The notes: generated by a model not told the origin, from the letters alone. DNA of 46,745 bases from Chromatiaceae bacterium (GCA_026984455.1 JALSSC010000050.1:1-46745); one strand, 5' to 3'. Shown: positions 18,451 through 30,202, counted from the first letter of the stretch. Numbers and translations: made by a program.

Positions 18451-20205
18451 CTACACCTTGAATCGTCGCACCAGGCCTTCGAGGTCTTCGGCCGCCCGGG
18501 CCACCTCTCCGCTGACCTCCGCGTTCCGCTCCACGCCCTGGTTGGTCTGCTCGGCGGCCTCGTGGATGGCATTCACGCGCAGATCCACCTGTTGGGTGGT
18601 GGCGGACTGTCCGGCCAGCTTGTCGCGGATGGCCTCGATCTCGTGGTGGATGGCGGAGATGGCCTCGTCGATCTGTTGCAGGGCCGCGTCGGCATTCTGG
18701 GCCTGTTCGACGCTGTCATGGACCACCGTTCCCTGGCCGTGGATCTCCTGCACCACCTCCCGGGCCTTGTCCTGGAGGGATTCGATCATGCCCTGGATCT
18801 CGGTCACCGACTCGCGGGTGCGCCCGGCCAGGGCACGCACCTCGTCCGCCACCACGGCGAAGCCCCGGCCCTGCTCCCCCGCCCGCGCCGCCTCGATGGC
18901 GGCGTTCAGGGCCAGGAGATTGGTCTGATCGGCGATCCCCTGGATGACCTCGAGGATACCGCCGATGTTGTCCGTGTCCACGGCCAACCGCTGCACGGTG
19001 TCGGCGGCGCTGTCGATGCGCGAGGCCAGGCCCCGTACCCGTTCCACCACCTGGCCCATGAGGACGCGCCCCTGCTCCGCCTCGGCGTCGGCGGAGCGGG
19101 CCTCGTCGGCGGCCGTCGCCGTACTCTCCGAGGCCTCCCGGGCGTTGGCGGCGAGACGGCCCATCGCCTCCGCCACCTCCTGGATATCGTGGAGCTGACC
19201 GGCGGCCTGGGTCTGCACATCACCGCTGACAGAGGCGAGGGATTCCGAGGCCGTGGCGAGACGGTCGGCCGCCGTGGAGACCTCGCGCAGGGAACCCTGG
19301 AAGCGTCCCAGCATGGAGTCGAAGGCCCGGCCCACCTCACCCAGTTCGTTGTCTATACCGAGCCGGGTGCGCAGCGACAGGTCGCCGCTGCGTTCGATCT
19401 CGTGGATGGTGCCGACGAAGGAGTGCATGGGCCGCAGCAGGCCCCTGGCGATCCACCAGAGGGCCAGCAGGCTGAGGCTCAGGACCACCGACACCGGAGG
19501 CAGGATGCGGGCCAGGGTGGTCTTCCACAGACCGGCCAGGGCCGAGGCGTCCAGTTCGGCGAGGATATGGCCTCCCCCCGGGTTGGCGGTGGGCACGCGT
19601 AGATAGAGACGCCAGTGGTCCCGGTCCAGCAACCGGGCCGGGCCGTCTCCCGGAGGGAACGGGTCGGTATGGGCCTCCTGCAAGTGCCGGAGTTTGGCCC
19701 GGGCCTGGGTCATCCGCGCCAGTTCCCCGGCGATACGGGTGCGGATGCGCTCCAGCGCGCCGCGCCTGGGGTGATCTGCGGCAAGGCCCGCGAGCATCCG
19801 CTCGGCCTTGCGCAGACGTGCCCGCAGATCGCGCGCGTAATCCGGCGGGTAGTGGGCGCGGATGAGGCTTCCGGAAGCGGGGTCGAAGACGAGGCCGAAG
19901 GGTTCGCCCTTGCGGTCCGTACGGCCGCTCACCGCGAAGAAGCGGGCACGCCGGTTGGCCTTGAACAGGGCGAGCGCCTCCTCGTCCTGGGCGATGGCGT
20001 AATTGCCGCCCCCGATGGCCTTGGTCATCAGATTGATCAGGGGTTGGGCACCCACCCGGGCGAGTTCCAGCTCATGGTCGATGTGGGCCTGGAGAAGGAG
20101 ACGATAGGCGGTGAACCCCAGCACCAGATTCACCGCCAGGAGGATGAGCAGGGGCGCGAGCAGGACCTGGAAACGGATCGAAGAAAGCAACGGGCGTAGC
20201 TTCAT
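18451..20205 (-). CDS. Methyl-accepting chemotaxis protein
   Basis: A 584-residue transmembrane chemoreceptor. TM1 is about 13-33, the periplasmic sensor about 34-233, TM2 about 234-253, and HAMP about 254-308. The cytoplasmic signalling coiled coil has the conserved tip ([20 protein letters not shown], then [12 protein letters not shown]). No CheR-docking pentapeptide is seen at the C terminus (EGLVRRFKV). ATG 20205 puts TM1 at the N terminus. The periplasmic domain is helical and was not assigned to a named ligand family. A small periplasmic cytochrome gene lies 76 nt upstream on the same strand. Confidence 0.92.
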   Translation of the reverse strand: MKLRPLLSSIRFQVLLAPLLILLAVNLVLGFTAYRLLLQAHIDHELELARVGAQPLINLMTKAIGGGNYAIAQDEEALALFKANRRARFFAVSGRTDRKGEPFGLVFDPASGSLIRAHYPPDYARDLRARLRKAERMLAGLAADHPRRGALERIRTRIAGELARMTQARAKLRHLQEAHTDPFPPGDGPARLLDRDHWRLYLRVPTANPGGGHILAELDASALAGLWKTTLARILPPVSVVLSLSLLALWWIARGLLRPMHSFVGTIHEIERSGDLSLRTRLGIDNELGEVGRAFDSMLGRFQGSLREVSTAADRLATASESLASVSGDVQTQAAGQLHDIQEVAEAMGRLAANAREASESTATAADEARSADAEAEQGRVLMGQVVERVRGLASRIDSAADTVQRLAVDTDNIGGILEVIQGIADQTNLLALNAAIEAARAGEQGRGFAVVADEVRALAGRTRESVTEIQGMIESLQDKAREVVQEIHGQGTVVHDSVEQAQNADAALQQIDEAISAIHHEIEAIRDKLAGQSATTQQVDLRVNAIHEAAEQTNQGVERNAEVSGEVARAAEDLEGLVRRFKV

Positions 20206-20281
20206 GGGATTCACCGACCAGGGTTCAGTCCGCCGATCCATTGGATTGCCCGCGGGACCGGCCGGATACACGGGTCAGCCG

Positions 20282-20752
20282 TCAGTGATTGCAGATCCCT
20301 TTGACGCAGGCCTCTCCATAGCCGGAATGACAGGCGGCACAGACCTTGGGGGCCAGACTCGGATGGGCCTCGGCGAGGTCCTTGCCGTCGGAGGACCAGG
20401 CGCCATACAGGGGTTCGCCGAGCAGATGCTCGGTGACCAGGAGGGCCTTGATGTCGGTGAGTTCCAAGACCGCGGCGGGGCCGTCCGCCCCGTCCTTGTG
20501 GGCCGGATTCATACGGATCTTGTAGGCGCTGCCCTTGCCGTCATTGACCCAGTTGTAGGTCTTGAAGGTCTCCTTGACGATGGTGGGCAGATCCCCGGGG
20601 ATGGGTTCGGCCTTGGGTGGGATGGCCCCTTCCTTCAATACGGGCCAACCCTCCCAGCCCTTGGGGAAGCCCGCGTCGGACGCGGCCTGGGCAATGGAGA
20701 AGCAAAGGGTGGCGGCGAGGGCCAGGGAAGTGGCGAGATGGATGCGTTTCAT
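20282..20752 (-). CDS. Small periplasmic monoheme cytochrome c, perhaps P460-like
   Basis: A 156-residue secreted protein. The signal peptide is MKRIHLATSLALAATLCFSI followed by AQA. One c-type heme site, CAACH, lies near the C terminus, followed by a short tail GYGEACVKGICNH with two more cysteines and a terminal His (C-x4-C-N-H, not a canonical heme site). The layout of one late CxxCH after a strand-rich domain recalls cytochrome P460/c'-beta, but I could not confirm the P460 lysine. ATG 20752 is set by the signal peptide. A TATAAA box (20819-20824) lies upstream. The chemoreceptor gene follows by 76 nt. Confidence 0.55.
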   Translation of the reverse strand: MKRIHLATSLALAATLCFSIAQAASDAGFPKGWEGWPVLKEGAIPPKAEPIPGDLPTIVKETFKTYNWVNDGKGSAYKIRMNPAHKDGADGPAAVLELTDIKALLVTEHLLGEPLYGAWSSDGKDLAEAHPSLAPKVCAACHSGYGEACVKGICNH

Positions 20753-20911
20753 TGCGGTGGCCTCCACGCTGGGAAAAGGAGGATCGTCACCCCCTGTAGC
20801 GGTCGAGGGTGGAGAGACTTTATACCCTGCAAGTCACGCTGTACGCACCTCGAACCCCCCTCGGACAGGAGGGGAAACACTCGCGGCCCTCCCCCTTCCA
20901 TCTTCCGAGGC

Positions 20912-20950
20912 GGCGCGCCTGTCTCTATGTTGCCGGCAAGCAGGCGCGCC
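20912..20950 (-). terminator. Long GC inverted repeat after the LytTR regulator gene
   Basis: GGCGCGCCTG (20912-20921) and CAGGCGCGCC (20941-20950) are perfect 10-nt inverted arms with a 19-nt loop, starting 7 nt after the regulator stop codon. It has no U-run, so it may mark a transcript end or protect an RNA 3' end without being an intrinsic terminator. Confidence 0.35.
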
Positions 20951-20957
20951 ATGGACG

Positions 20958-21731
20958 TCACCCGGTGTCTCGTCCCTGTACCGACGAGGTACCGATTTCC
21001 TGTTCGCGCAGCCAGCGGCGCACACCGGCGAGATGCCGGCGACTGATCTCCAGGGTCTCCTCGCAACCACGCAGACGCAGTCGCCATCTGTCGTCCGCGG
21101 CCTTCTCCAGGCCGGCGATCCAGCGCCTGGCGGCCAGGGCGTTGCGGTGGACACGCAGGAACCGGTCCCCGTGCGCCTTGTCGAGGGCGGCGAGGGAGGC
21201 ATCCACCACCAGGCGTCCACGGGTATGACGGGCGACCACGTATTTCTGCTCGGCGCGCAGATAGATCACCTCGGCCAGGGGTACACATTCGACGCCACCG
21301 CGATAATGGGCGCAGAGCTGTTCCCCCGGCTCCTCCAGAGGCCGTTCCCGGAGGGCGTCGAGTTGCGCCCGGGTGAGCCGACGGGCGCGTTGCAGGGCCT
21401 CGGAGAGGCGTTCCAGACGCACCGGCTTCAGCACATAGTCCAGCGCCTGGGCATTGAAGGCGTCCAGGGCGTAATCCCCATAGGCGGTGACGAAGACCAC
21501 GGCCGGCGGCCGCTCCAACAGGGCCAGGCGCTGGGCGACCTGGAGACCATCCAGACCGGGCATACGGATATCCAGCAGGGCCAGATCCACCGGCCATCGA
21601 TGACAGGCCGCCAGGGCCTCCGCCCCGTCGCCGGCCTCGGCCACCACCCGATGATCTCCAGGTAGGCGCGCCAGCAGGGCCACCAGACGCTGCCGGGCGA
21701 GGGGTTCGTCATCGGCCACGAGGATGTTCAT
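20958..21731 (-). CDS. LytTR-type response regulator, AlgR-like
   Basis: A 257-residue regulator. The receiver domain (1-120) has the acidic pair Asp8-Asp9, phosphoacceptor Asp54 (ALLDIRMPG), switch Thr82 (VFVTAYGD) and Lys102 (YVLKP). A LytTR DNA-binding domain occupies about 150-245 (CVPLAEVIYLRAEQKYVVAR, FLRVHRNALAA). ATG 21731 overlaps the kinase stop by ATGA. AlgR-family regulators govern exopolysaccharide and type IV pilin genes in Pseudomonas; here the target genes are not evident. Confidence 0.93.
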   Translation of the reverse strand: MNILVADDEPLARQRLVALLARLPGDHRVVAEAGDGAEALAACHRWPVDLALLDIRMPGLDGLQVAQRLALLERPPAVVFVTAYGDYALDAFNAQALDYVLKPVRLERLSEALQRARRLTRAQLDALRERPLEEPGEQLCAHYRGGVECVPLAEVIYLRAEQKYVVARHTRGRLVVDASLAALDKAHGDRFLRVHRNALAARRWIAGLEKAADDRWRLRLRGCEETLEISRRHLAGVRRWLREQEIGTSSVQGRDTG

Positions 21732-22768
21732 GGAGCACCTTCCTGGGTTGTACGGCATGGCCACGGGAAGGCGAGACGGACCTGAAAGTCCCCCTCCACC
21801 CGCCCCTGGACCAGGCGCGCATGGTCACCATAGAGGGCCGCCAGGCGCTGGGCCACATTGTCCAGGGCCATGCGATTGCCTTCACGGTGGCCACCCTTGC
21901 CCCGGGGAAACGGATTGCGCACGCTGAGGTTCACCAGATCGCGCCGGTAACGGCCCACCACCTGGATGCTCCCCCTGCCGGGGCTGGGCTCGATGCCATG
22001 ATACACCGCGTTCTCCAGCAACGGTTGCAGGGACAGGAGGGGCATGGGGGCGTCCAGGGGCAGCTCCGGATCCAGGTCCCAGGCCACTTCCAGGCGCTTG
22101 CCCAGGCGCAACTTCTCTACTCCGAGGTAGAGGCGTCCCAGTTCCAGTTCCCGCCCCAGGGTCGAATGCCCCGAGGCGCCGCCCAGGGCGGCGCGGAACA
22201 GGTCGGCGAGGTCCAGGATCAGGGCCTCGGCACGCACCGGGTCGCTGATGGCCAGGCTGGCGGCCGTGTTGAGGCTGTTGAAAAGGAAATGCGGACGGAT
22301 GCGTGCGGCCAGGGCCTGATAGCGGGCCTCGGCGCGAGCGCGCATCTGACGCTGCCATTGTCCGTACAGATACGAGTATCTGAGGGCCGCGGCCCCCACC
22401 AGGGCCGCGACACCCAGGCTGCGCCCCATGAAGGTCAACCGCTCGCCCGCGGCCAGGGCGAACCCACCGAAGACGGCGACCCCTTCGGCCACCGCGGCGG
22501 TCACCGTCAGCAGCAGGACCCAGAGCGCCATTCCGGCCCAGCGATCGGGCAGGCGCCACAGCCAGGGCCGCAGCAGGCAGGCCAGAGCCGTGGTGGTGAG
22601 CCCGATCCATTGTATGTACAGGGAGACGAGACTGAAACGCTCCCAGAATCCGCCCCCAGGCCAACCCGCGCCCAACACCAGCAACAGGGCCAACATCTCT
22701 CCAGCCAGGACCAGGCCGAACACCATGGGGATGGCACAGAAGTCGGGGAGGAAGGCGCGGCGCGGCAT
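21728..22768 (-). CDS. LytS/AlgZ-type sensor histidine kinase
   Basis: A 346-residue membrane kinase of the His_kinase (LytS/AlgZ/FimS) family. Four to five TM helices fill residues 15-135 with no large periplasmic domain. The phosphoacceptor is His160 in RIRPHFLFNSLN. The N box reads LLENAVYHG. The G box is degenerate (EGNRMALDNVAQRL, lacking the usual GxGxG), as in other AlgZ-like kinases with atypical ATP lids. It is paired with the downstream LytTR regulator by ATGA overlap. The tRNA-Ile2 gene lies upstream on the same strand. Confidence 0.9.
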   Translation of the reverse strand: MPRRAFLPDFCAIPMVFGLVLAGEMLALLLVLGAGWPGGGFWERFSLVSLYIQWIGLTTTALACLLRPWLWRLPDRWAGMALWVLLLTVTAAVAEGVAVFGGFALAAGERLTFMGRSLGVAALVGAAALRYSYLYGQWQRQMRARAEARYQALAARIRPHFLFNSLNTAASLAISDPVRAEALILDLADLFRAALGGASGHSTLGRELELGRLYLGVEKLRLGKRLEVAWDLDPELPLDAPMPLLSLQPLLENAVYHGIEPSPGRGSIQVVGRYRRDLVNLSVRNPFPRGKGGHREGNRMALDNVAQRLAALYGDHARLVQGRVEGDFQVRLAFPWPCRTTQEGAP

Positions 22769-22887
22769 AGGGGATGAAAGACGGGAGGTGGAAGACCCCG
22801 GCAGGATGTCGAAAAAGTCCTTCCCAGGACTCGTTCAACCGTGCAACCGGAAGCGGACAAAAACGCCCGCATGATTACGGGCCAAAT

Positions 22888-22963
<76 letters not shown>

Positions 22964-22964
22964 G

Positions 22965-22987
22965 AAAAGGACAGGATTCCCCTGTCC
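22965..22987 (-). terminator. Intrinsic terminator after rpoD
   Basis: On the minus strand GGACAGG and CCTGTCC form a perfect 7-bp stem with a 5-nt loop, followed by TTTT. It begins 21 nt after the rpoD stop and ends 1 nt before the tRNA 5' end. The T-run is short, so some readthrough into the tRNA is possible. Confidence 0.7.
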
Positions 22988-23008
22988 AGGCGTGCCCGCT
23001 TGCGGACC

Positions 23009-24823
<1,815 letters not shown>

Positions 24824-25161
24824 GGAGGCCGTTTTCAGGTCTGAGATTGTGAAAGGACAAATGATCGCCCGAACGAAACCGCAGTCTTCGTCCAGGCAGG
24901 ATCCACGGCAGGGATGCCCCAGCATCTCCGTACCGCGGCAAGCGGTTTAAAGGGTCAACCCGGAAGGGGGACGGCGTGTTCTCCCTTCCTGTGGCAGGAA
25001 ACCCCCGGGCAGGGTTTCACTCCAGACACAAGTCAATCTCCCAGTATAGCATTCTTTGGAGAAGAATTCCGCCACACGGGATGGACCACCTGTTGTCATC
25101 CCCTTCCTCCACGAACCCATTCACCGCGGAGTAGACCGTACGGACAGTGGCGGGGGATCCT
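24824..25161 (-). promoter_or_regulatory. dnaG-rpoD intergenic region with an extended -10 promoter
   Basis: A 338-nt stretch without a convincing gene. On the minus strand it holds TGCTATACT (25043-25051), an extended -10 box one base from TATAAT; no good -35 is seen at 17 nt, as is common for extended -10 promoters. A start near 25036 would leave a leader of about 210 nt before rpoD. No Shine-Dalgarno is obvious before the rpoD ATG. Uncoupling rpoD from dnaG in this way parallels the internal rpoD promoters of E. coli. Confidence 0.55.
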
Positions 25162-26892
25162 TCAAAGACCCTTCCTCGTGCCCAAGAGTTCCCCAAACCG
25201 CTCCCGCTCTTCGGGGGTGAGCCCACTCGGTCCGCTACTGCGCTGCAACAGCGAGGCCAGCTCGGTCTCCCGCGCCTCCCTGGCGAGCCCTTCGAGGACG
25301 TCCCGCCACTCGCGCCCGGGGGCCTCGCCGGCACCCTCCAGATCACAGGCCGCCAGGCGCGCGAGGATGCGGTAACGGCGCGGGTCCTCGCGCCAATGCT
25401 CCACCAACCCCGCGGTGGTCATCTCCGGTTCACGCGCCAGGAGTTCCAACAGGTCCGCGAGGATCACCACCCCCTCCCCCGTGGCGTGCCGCCACCCCGG
25501 GTCCGCCCCACGCACCTCGGCGGCCAGATGGGGGTATTGCAGCAACAGGGCGATGGCACGGCGCATCAGGGTCATGCGCTCGCGCGCCGGCGGTCGCCGC
25601 ACCGCCCTGGGCCGATCCCCGCCCACGCCCAGCCGTCCCGGGGCAAGCCCGGTGATCCGGGCGAGACGCGCCACCAGCATTTCCTTCAGCACCCCCTGGG
25701 GCAAGCGCTCCAGGAGCGGGCGCAGACGCCCGGCGAAGGCGGCCTTGCCATCCAGGCTCTCCAGGTCCGCTTCCCCGGCCAGGTGATCGAACAAGAACTC
25801 GGACAGCGGACGGGCCTCCTGCATGCGCCGGCGAAAGCCATCGCCCCCCTCACGGCGCACCAGGCTGTCGGGATCCTCACCCTCGGGAAGAAACAGGAAA
25901 TGAAACTCGCGCCCGTCACGGGCCTCGGGCAGGGCGGTCTCCAGGGCCTTCCAGGCCGCGGCGCGCCCGGCGCGGTCGCCGTCGAAGCAGAACACCAGAC
26001 GCGGCGTGTAACGCAGCATACGCCTGAGATGTTCAGGGGTCATGGCGGTACCCAGCGTGGCCACCGCCTGGGTGATACCCTGCCCGGCCAGGGCGATCAC
26101 GTCCATATAGCCCTCCACCACCAGTAACTCGGTCAGGCTGCCACGACGGTTCAGGGCCTGATGGAGGCCATAGAGTTCCCGGCCCTTGTGGAACACCGGG
26201 GTCTCGGGCGAGTTCAGGTACTTGGGCTTGGCCTCACCCAGCACCCGCCCGCCGAAGCCCACCACCCGTCCGCGGCGGTCATGGATGGGAAACAGGATGC
26301 GGTCGCGGAAGCGGTCGTAGAGGGTGCCGGGGCGCTCCACCAACAGCCCGGTCTCGATCAGGCGCCGGCGCGTCTCCTCTTCACCGCCCAGGTCCCGCAG
26401 CAGGCGGTCCCAGGCATCGGGGGCGAAGCCCAGAGCATAGGTCTCGGCCACGGCCTCGCTCACCCCGCGTTGGCGCAGGTAGGCGCGCGCCCGCCCGGCC
26501 CCCGGGCCGGGATCGGCGAGGCGTTCACGATAGTAGGCTGCGACCCGGTCGAGCAGATCCAGCCAGGGCCGCGGATCGGGGCCGGCGGGACGGCCCCTCC
26601 CTTCGTGAGGGACCTCCATCCCCACCTGCGTGGCGAGCACCTCGATCGCCTCGGGGTATTCGAGGTGCTCGTACTGCATGAGGAAGCCCACGGCGCTGCC
26701 ATGGGCACCGCAACCGAAGCAGTGATAGAACTGCTTCTGAGGGCTGACGGTGAAGGACGGGGTCTTCTCGTTGTGAAAGGGACAGAGGGCCTGGTATTCG
26801 CGTCCGGCCTTGCGCAACGGCACCCGCGCCTGAATCACATCGACGATGTCGATCCGGGCCAGGAGTTGGTGGATGAATTCCCTGGGGATCAA
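25162..26892 (-). CDS. dnaG: DNA primase
   Basis: A 576-residue replicative primase. The N-terminal CHC2 zinc domain has CPFHNEKTPSF and YHCFGCG (about 37-62). The catalytic TOPRIM domain has LLVVEGYMDVIAL and the acidic FCFDGDRAGRAA. The C-terminal ~130 residues would bind DnaB. The start appears to be TTG 26892: homologues begin just before IPREFI, there is no ATG or GTG in frame nearby, and a TGA lies two codons upstream (26896-26898). TTG and a poor ribosome-binding site would keep primase low relative to S21 and sigma-70. Confidence 0.96.
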   Translation of the reverse strand: MIPREFIHQLLARIDIVDVIQARVPLRKAGREYQALCPFHNEKTPSFTVSPQKQFYHCFGCGAHGSAVGFLMQYEHLEYPEAIEVLATQVGMEVPHEGRGRPAGPDPRPWLDLLDRVAAYYRERLADPGPGAGRARAYLRQRGVSEAVAETYALGFAPDAWDRLLRDLGGEEETRRRLIETGLLVERPGTLYDRFRDRILFPIHDRRGRVVGFGGRVLGEAKPKYLNSPETPVFHKGRELYGLHQALNRRGSLTELLVVEGYMDVIALAGQGITQAVATLGTAMTPEHLRRMLRYTPRLVFCFDGDRAGRAAAWKALETALPEARDGREFHFLFLPEGEDPDSLVRREGGDGFRRRMQEARPLSEFLFDHLAGEADLESLDGKAAFAGRLRPLLERLPQGVLKEMLVARLARITGLAPGRLGVGGDRPRAVRRPPARERMTLMRRAIALLLQYPHLAAEVRGADPGWRHATGEGVVILADLLELLAREPEMTTAGLVEHWREDPRRYRILARLAACDLEGAGEAPGREWRDVLEGLAREARETELASLLQRSSGPSGLTPEERERFGELLGTRKGL

Positions 26893-27107
26893 GGCTCACC
26901 ACTGATCTGCTTGGATGGGTCGAACGGCCTGGGCGGCGGGGACGGCCCCCGGCCCCACCCCGGACCGCTCGCCGGGTGGCGGTCCAGACCTGGACCGCCG
27001 TCTCCGGTGGGCCGGAGAAAACGAGGGGGCCGGGTCGTCGCCTCGCCGGCTCCGCGGTCGAAGAGGCCCGGGGAAGGACCTTTTCGATATTCCGGCTCGA
27101 TATCCGG

Positions 27108-27557
27108 CTAGTTTCCGCCCCCCAGACGTCCGCGCACGCGGGCGCCGACCGCGCCCATGTCGGCACGGCCCTGGAGACGCGGTTTGAGCCAACCCATTAG
27201 CCTGCCCATGTCACGCATGGAGGCCGCCCCGGTCTCGGCGATGGCCGAGTCGATCAGGGCGTCGATCGCGGCCTCGGTCAGGGGTTCGGGCATATAGGAC
27301 CTGCAGACCTCCATCTCGTAGCGCTCCTGGGCGGCCAGGTCTTCACGTCCGGCCTGCTCGTACTGGGCGATGGAGTCGCGCCGCTGCTTGACCATCCGGT
27401 CGAGCACCGCCAGCACCCCGGCGTCGTCCAACGCCGCACGTTCGTCGATTTCCTTCTGCTGGACCGCTGCCAGGATCAGGCGCACGACCGCGAGACGGCG
27501 CTTGTCTCCCTCCTTGAGAGCGGCCTTCATGTCGCTCTGAATGCGTTGCTTCAACAT
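27108..27557 (-). CDS. yqeY: GatB/YqeY-domain protein
   Basis: A 149-residue helical protein of the YqeY family, related to the tRNA-binding tail domain of GatB. It begins MLKQRIQSDMKAALKEGDKR and carries SYMPEPLTEAAIDALI in the second half. It starts 7 nt after rpsU in the macromolecular-synthesis operon, an order also found in Pseudomonas. Its cellular role is not established. About 215 nt without a recognisable gene separate it from dnaG. Confidence 0.92.
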   Translation of the reverse strand: MLKQRIQSDMKAALKEGDKRRLAVVRLILAAVQQKEIDERAALDDAGVLAVLDRMVKQRRDSIAQYEQAGREDLAAQERYEMEVCRSYMPEPLTEAAIDALIDSAIAETGAASMRDMGRLMGWLKPRLQGRADMGAVGARVRGRLGGGN

Positions 27558-27564
27558 GGCCCGG

Positions 27565-27780
27565 TCAGTATTGGCGCTCCCAGCGGCGGGACTCGCGCTG
27601 CAATTTCTTCTGGTGGCGCTTCACCGCCGCCGCCTTCTTGCGCTTGCGCTCGGCGGTGGGCTTCTCGTAGAACTCGCGCCGCCGTACCTCGGCGAGGACA
27701 CCGGCCTTTTCGCAAGCGCGCTTGAAGCGCCGCAGAGCGACTTCGAAGGGTTCGTTTTCTTTGACACGTACCTGGGGCAT
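27565..27780 (-). CDS. rpsU: 30S ribosomal protein bS21
   Basis: A 71-residue, very basic ribosomal protein starting [20 protein letters not shown], with the usual Lys/Arg-rich C-terminal helix ([18 protein letters not shown]). Full length. ATG 27780 has AGAGGTGATC upstream. First gene of the operon with yqeY, dnaG and rpoD. Confidence 0.98.
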   Translation of the reverse strand: MPQVRVKENEPFEVALRRFKRACEKAGVLAEVRRREFYEKPTAERKRKKAAAVKRHQKKLQRESRRWERQY

Positions 27781-27894
27781 GCTGGAGATCACCTCTAAGT
27801 TTCTGGACCAGTCTTGGGTTAGGATGAGGAAACGTCCGCTTCGCCAAGCACTGGTGAAAACGAATGCCCCCCGAAGCGAACATAAGCCGGCAAG

Positions 27895-27922
27895 TTTATA
27901 CCAGTGACAGGATGGGAGACAA
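27895..27922 (-). promoter_or_regulatory. Promoter of the rpsU-yqeY-dnaG-rpoD operon
   Basis: On the minus strand TTGTCT (27917-27922) and TATAAA (27895-27900) are 16 nt apart, and TGG precedes the -10 as an extended element. The leader to rpsU is about 105 nt. The -35 overlaps the ribosome-binding region of the divergent tsaD, so the two starts may interfere. Confidence 0.6.
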
Positions 27923-27928
27923 TGCCCG

Positions 27929-28963
27929 ATGCGCGTCCTCGGCATCGAGACCTCGTGTGACGAGACCGGCGTGGCCCTCTATTGCAGCGAGAAGGGCCTG
28001 CTGGCCCACGCCCTGCACAGCCAGATCGCGCTCCACGCGGCCTTCGGCGGGGTGGTGCCGGAACTGGCCTCACGCGACCACGTGCGCAAGCTCCTGCCCC
28101 TGATCCGGCGCCTGTTGGATGACGCGGGCCTGGGCCGGGGCCAGGTGGACGGAGTCGCCTACACCGCCGGCCCGGGCCTGATCGGCGCCCTCCTGGTAGG
28201 GGCGGGGCTGGGACGCAGCCTGGCCTGGGCCTGGGGGATACCCGCCGTGGCGGTACACCACATGGAGGGCCACCTGCTGGCCCCCATGCTGGAGCCGGGC
28301 CCGCCCGCCTTCCCTTTCGTCGCCCTGCTGGTCTCGGGCGGACATACCCAACTGGTGGCGGTGGCGGGGGTCGGCGCCTACCGCCTCCTCGGCGACACCC
28401 TGGACGACGCCGCCGGCGAGGCCTTCGACAAGACCGCCAAGATCCTCGGCCTGCCCTACCCCGGTGGCCCGGAATTGGCGCGCTTGGCGGAACGGGGGGA
28501 TCCGGACCGCTTCCGCTTTCCCCGGCCCATGACCGACCGGCCCGGGCTGGATTTCAGCTTCAGCGGGCTCAAGACCTTTGCCCGCAACTGCGTCCTCGAG
28601 CACAGCCCCCTGGACGAGGCGACCCGCGCCGCCATCGCCCGTGCCTTCGAAGACGCCGTGCTGGACACCCTGGTCATCAAGTGCCGCCGGGCCCTCCGGG
28701 AGACGGGCCTGAAGCGCCTCGTCCTGGCCGGCGGGGTGAGCGCCAACCGGCGCCTGCGGGAACGCATGGGCCTGATGGCCACGGCGGAGGGGGCCGAGGT
28801 GCGCTGGCCACGACCGGAGTTCTGTACCGACAACGGCGCAATGATCGCCTACGCGGGTTGCCAGAGGCTGTTGAGAGGGGCACGGGAACCCTTGGAGATC
28901 GATGCCCGGGCACGTTGGCCGCTGACCACCCTGGCCCCTCCCCAGGAGGCCCTCAACCCTTGA
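27929..28963 (+). CDS. tsaD: tRNA N6-threonylcarbamoyladenosine transferase TsaD
   Basis: A 344-residue ASKHA-fold enzyme that, with TsaB, TsaC and TsaE, makes t6A37 in ANN-decoding tRNAs. Metal ligands His111 and His115 occur in [11 protein letters not shown]; the start [17 protein letters not shown] and LVSGGHTQL are diagnostic. ATG 27929 matches E. coli; ATG 27922 is out of frame. Divergent from rpsU, the usual gammaproteobacterial order. Its 3' end overlaps plsY by 11 nt on the opposite strand. Confidence 0.97.
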   Translation: MRVLGIETSCDETGVALYCSEKGLLAHALHSQIALHAAFGGVVPELASRDHVRKLLPLIRRLLDDAGLGRGQVDGVAYTAGPGLIGALLVGAGLGRSLAWAWGIPAVAVHHMEGHLLAPMLEPGPPAFPFVALLVSGGHTQLVAVAGVGAYRLLGDTLDDAAGEAFDKTAKILGLPYPGGPELARLAERGDPDRFRFPRPMTDRPGLDFSFSGLKTFARNCVLEHSPLDEATRAAIARAFEDAVLDTLVIKCRRALRETGLKRLVLAGGVSANRRLRERMGLMATAEGAEVRWPRPEFCTDNGAMIAYAGCQRLLRGAREPLEIDARARWPLTTLAPPQEALNP

Positions 28964-29552
28964 TCCTTCCTTCCTTCCCGATCACCAGATTATGGATGTT
29001 GCTGCGGTGGCGCCAGAACAGGATCAGGGTGATGAGCACCTGCGTGCCGAGCAACCAGGGATCGGGCCAGAACCACCACACCAGCAGGGGCGCCAGGGCC
29101 ATGGAGACCAGGGCCGAGAGAGAGGAGATGCGCACCACCAAGGCCATGGCCAACCAGATCAGGGCCACGCCGAGGCCGATCTGCCAGGCCCAGCCGAACT
29201 GCACGCCGAGGGCCGTGGCCACCCCCTTGCCCCCCTGGAAACCGAAGAACAGCGGGTAGAGATGGCCGAGGAAGGCCGCCAGGCCGGTGGCCGCGAAGAC
29301 CCAGGCCGGCACACCGCCGAGGGCATGGGCGGCCAGCAGGGGCAGCAGGCCCTTGAGGCTGTCGCCGAGCAGGGCCAGGGCGGCAGGAAACCGGCCGCCG
29401 ATGCGCAGGACGTTGGTAGCCCCCGGGTTGCCCGAGCCCTGGCCACGGGGATCGGGCAGGCCCATGGCCCGGCACACCAGGATGGCGCTGGAGATGGAGC
29501 CAAGCAGATAGGCGCCGACGATCAAAACGAGCCAGGAGATCATGCCCGCCAT
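28953..29552 (-). CDS. plsY: Glycerol-3-phosphate acyltransferase PlsY
   Basis: A 199-residue polytopic inner-membrane enzyme that acylates glycerol-3-phosphate from acyl-phosphate, the first step of phospholipid synthesis. The motifs [22 protein letters not shown] and [12 protein letters not shown] are intact, with five to six TM helices. ATG 29552 or the ATG three codons on (29543) could be used. It converges on tsaD with an 11-nt overlap. Confidence 0.96.
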   Translation of the reverse strand: MAGMISWLVLIVGAYLLGSISSAILVCRAMGLPDPRGQGSGNPGATNVLRIGGRFPAALALLGDSLKGLLPLLAAHALGGVPAWVFAATGLAAFLGHLYPLFFGFQGGKGVATALGVQFGWAWQIGLGVALIWLAMALVVRISSLSALVSMALAPLLVWWFWPDPWLLGTQVLITLILFWRHRSNIHNLVIGKEGRIKG

Positions 29553-29680
29553 TGGACGGCAAAGGGTATCCGCGGGTCAAGCGGGACGCGGCGGCGCCGT
29601 CCATTCCGAGGTTGGACCAGGCAACCCCGGACACCCCGGCGGGCGGATGGGCGAGGCCCCGCCGTTGGCCCGCCCGGACT

Positions 29681-30202
29681 TCAGGGGGAATCCAAGGCCG
29701 CCACGCCACGTTCGTGATCGACCCCACCCAGGGCGGCCAGGGCGCTCTGCAATGCCTCCTCCAACAAGGACCGATAGTCCTCGCTGCCGTTGAATCCCAC
29801 GATGGGGTCGTGCAGCAGGCGGCCCTGCGCATCCACCAGGATCAGAGTGGGCGTGGCGAACACCCCATAGCGGTTGAGAAACAGGCGGGTCCGCACCCGT
29901 TCGCCATCGAAGTCCAATACCTTGCCGCCGGCATCCAGGGACAGCTCGGCGCCCACCAGACGCCCGTCGAAGGCCCCGGCCCGCTGCATGGGCCCCAGCA
30001 GCCGTTGCTTCAACAACTCACAATAGGCACAGTCTTCGGCGGTCACCAGGATCGCCACGGGCACGCCCTCGGCCGCGGCCTCTCTGCCCAGCGCCGCCCA
30101 ATCCCGGGTGCTCGCACCGAGGTGGAGACCACCGGCAACCAAGTCACCCAGCGGCAGGGCAAGAAAGAGACACGGCATCAGGATGCGCAGCAGAGGAGAC
30201 AT
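29681..30202 (-). CDS. Periplasmic thioredoxin-fold protein
   Basis: A 173-residue protein with a signal sequence (LRILMPCLFLALPLGDLVAG) and a thioredoxin fold. The redox pair is Cys58-x2-Cys61 in TAEDCAYCELLKQ, and the cis-proline loop is VFATPTLILVD. It resembles the SoxW/thioredoxin-2-like group of secreted reductases; substrate unknown. A near-consensus sigma-70 promoter lies directly upstream, suggesting steady expression. Divergent from folB. Confidence 0.8.
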   Translation of the reverse strand: MSPLLRILMPCLFLALPLGDLVAGGLHLGASTRDWAALGREAAAEGVPVAILVTAEDCAYCELLKQRLLGPMQRAGAFDGRLVGAELSLDAGGKVLDFDGERVRTRLFLNRYGVFATPTLILVDAQGRLLHDPIVGFNGSEDYRSLLEEALQSALAALGGVDHERGVAALDSP

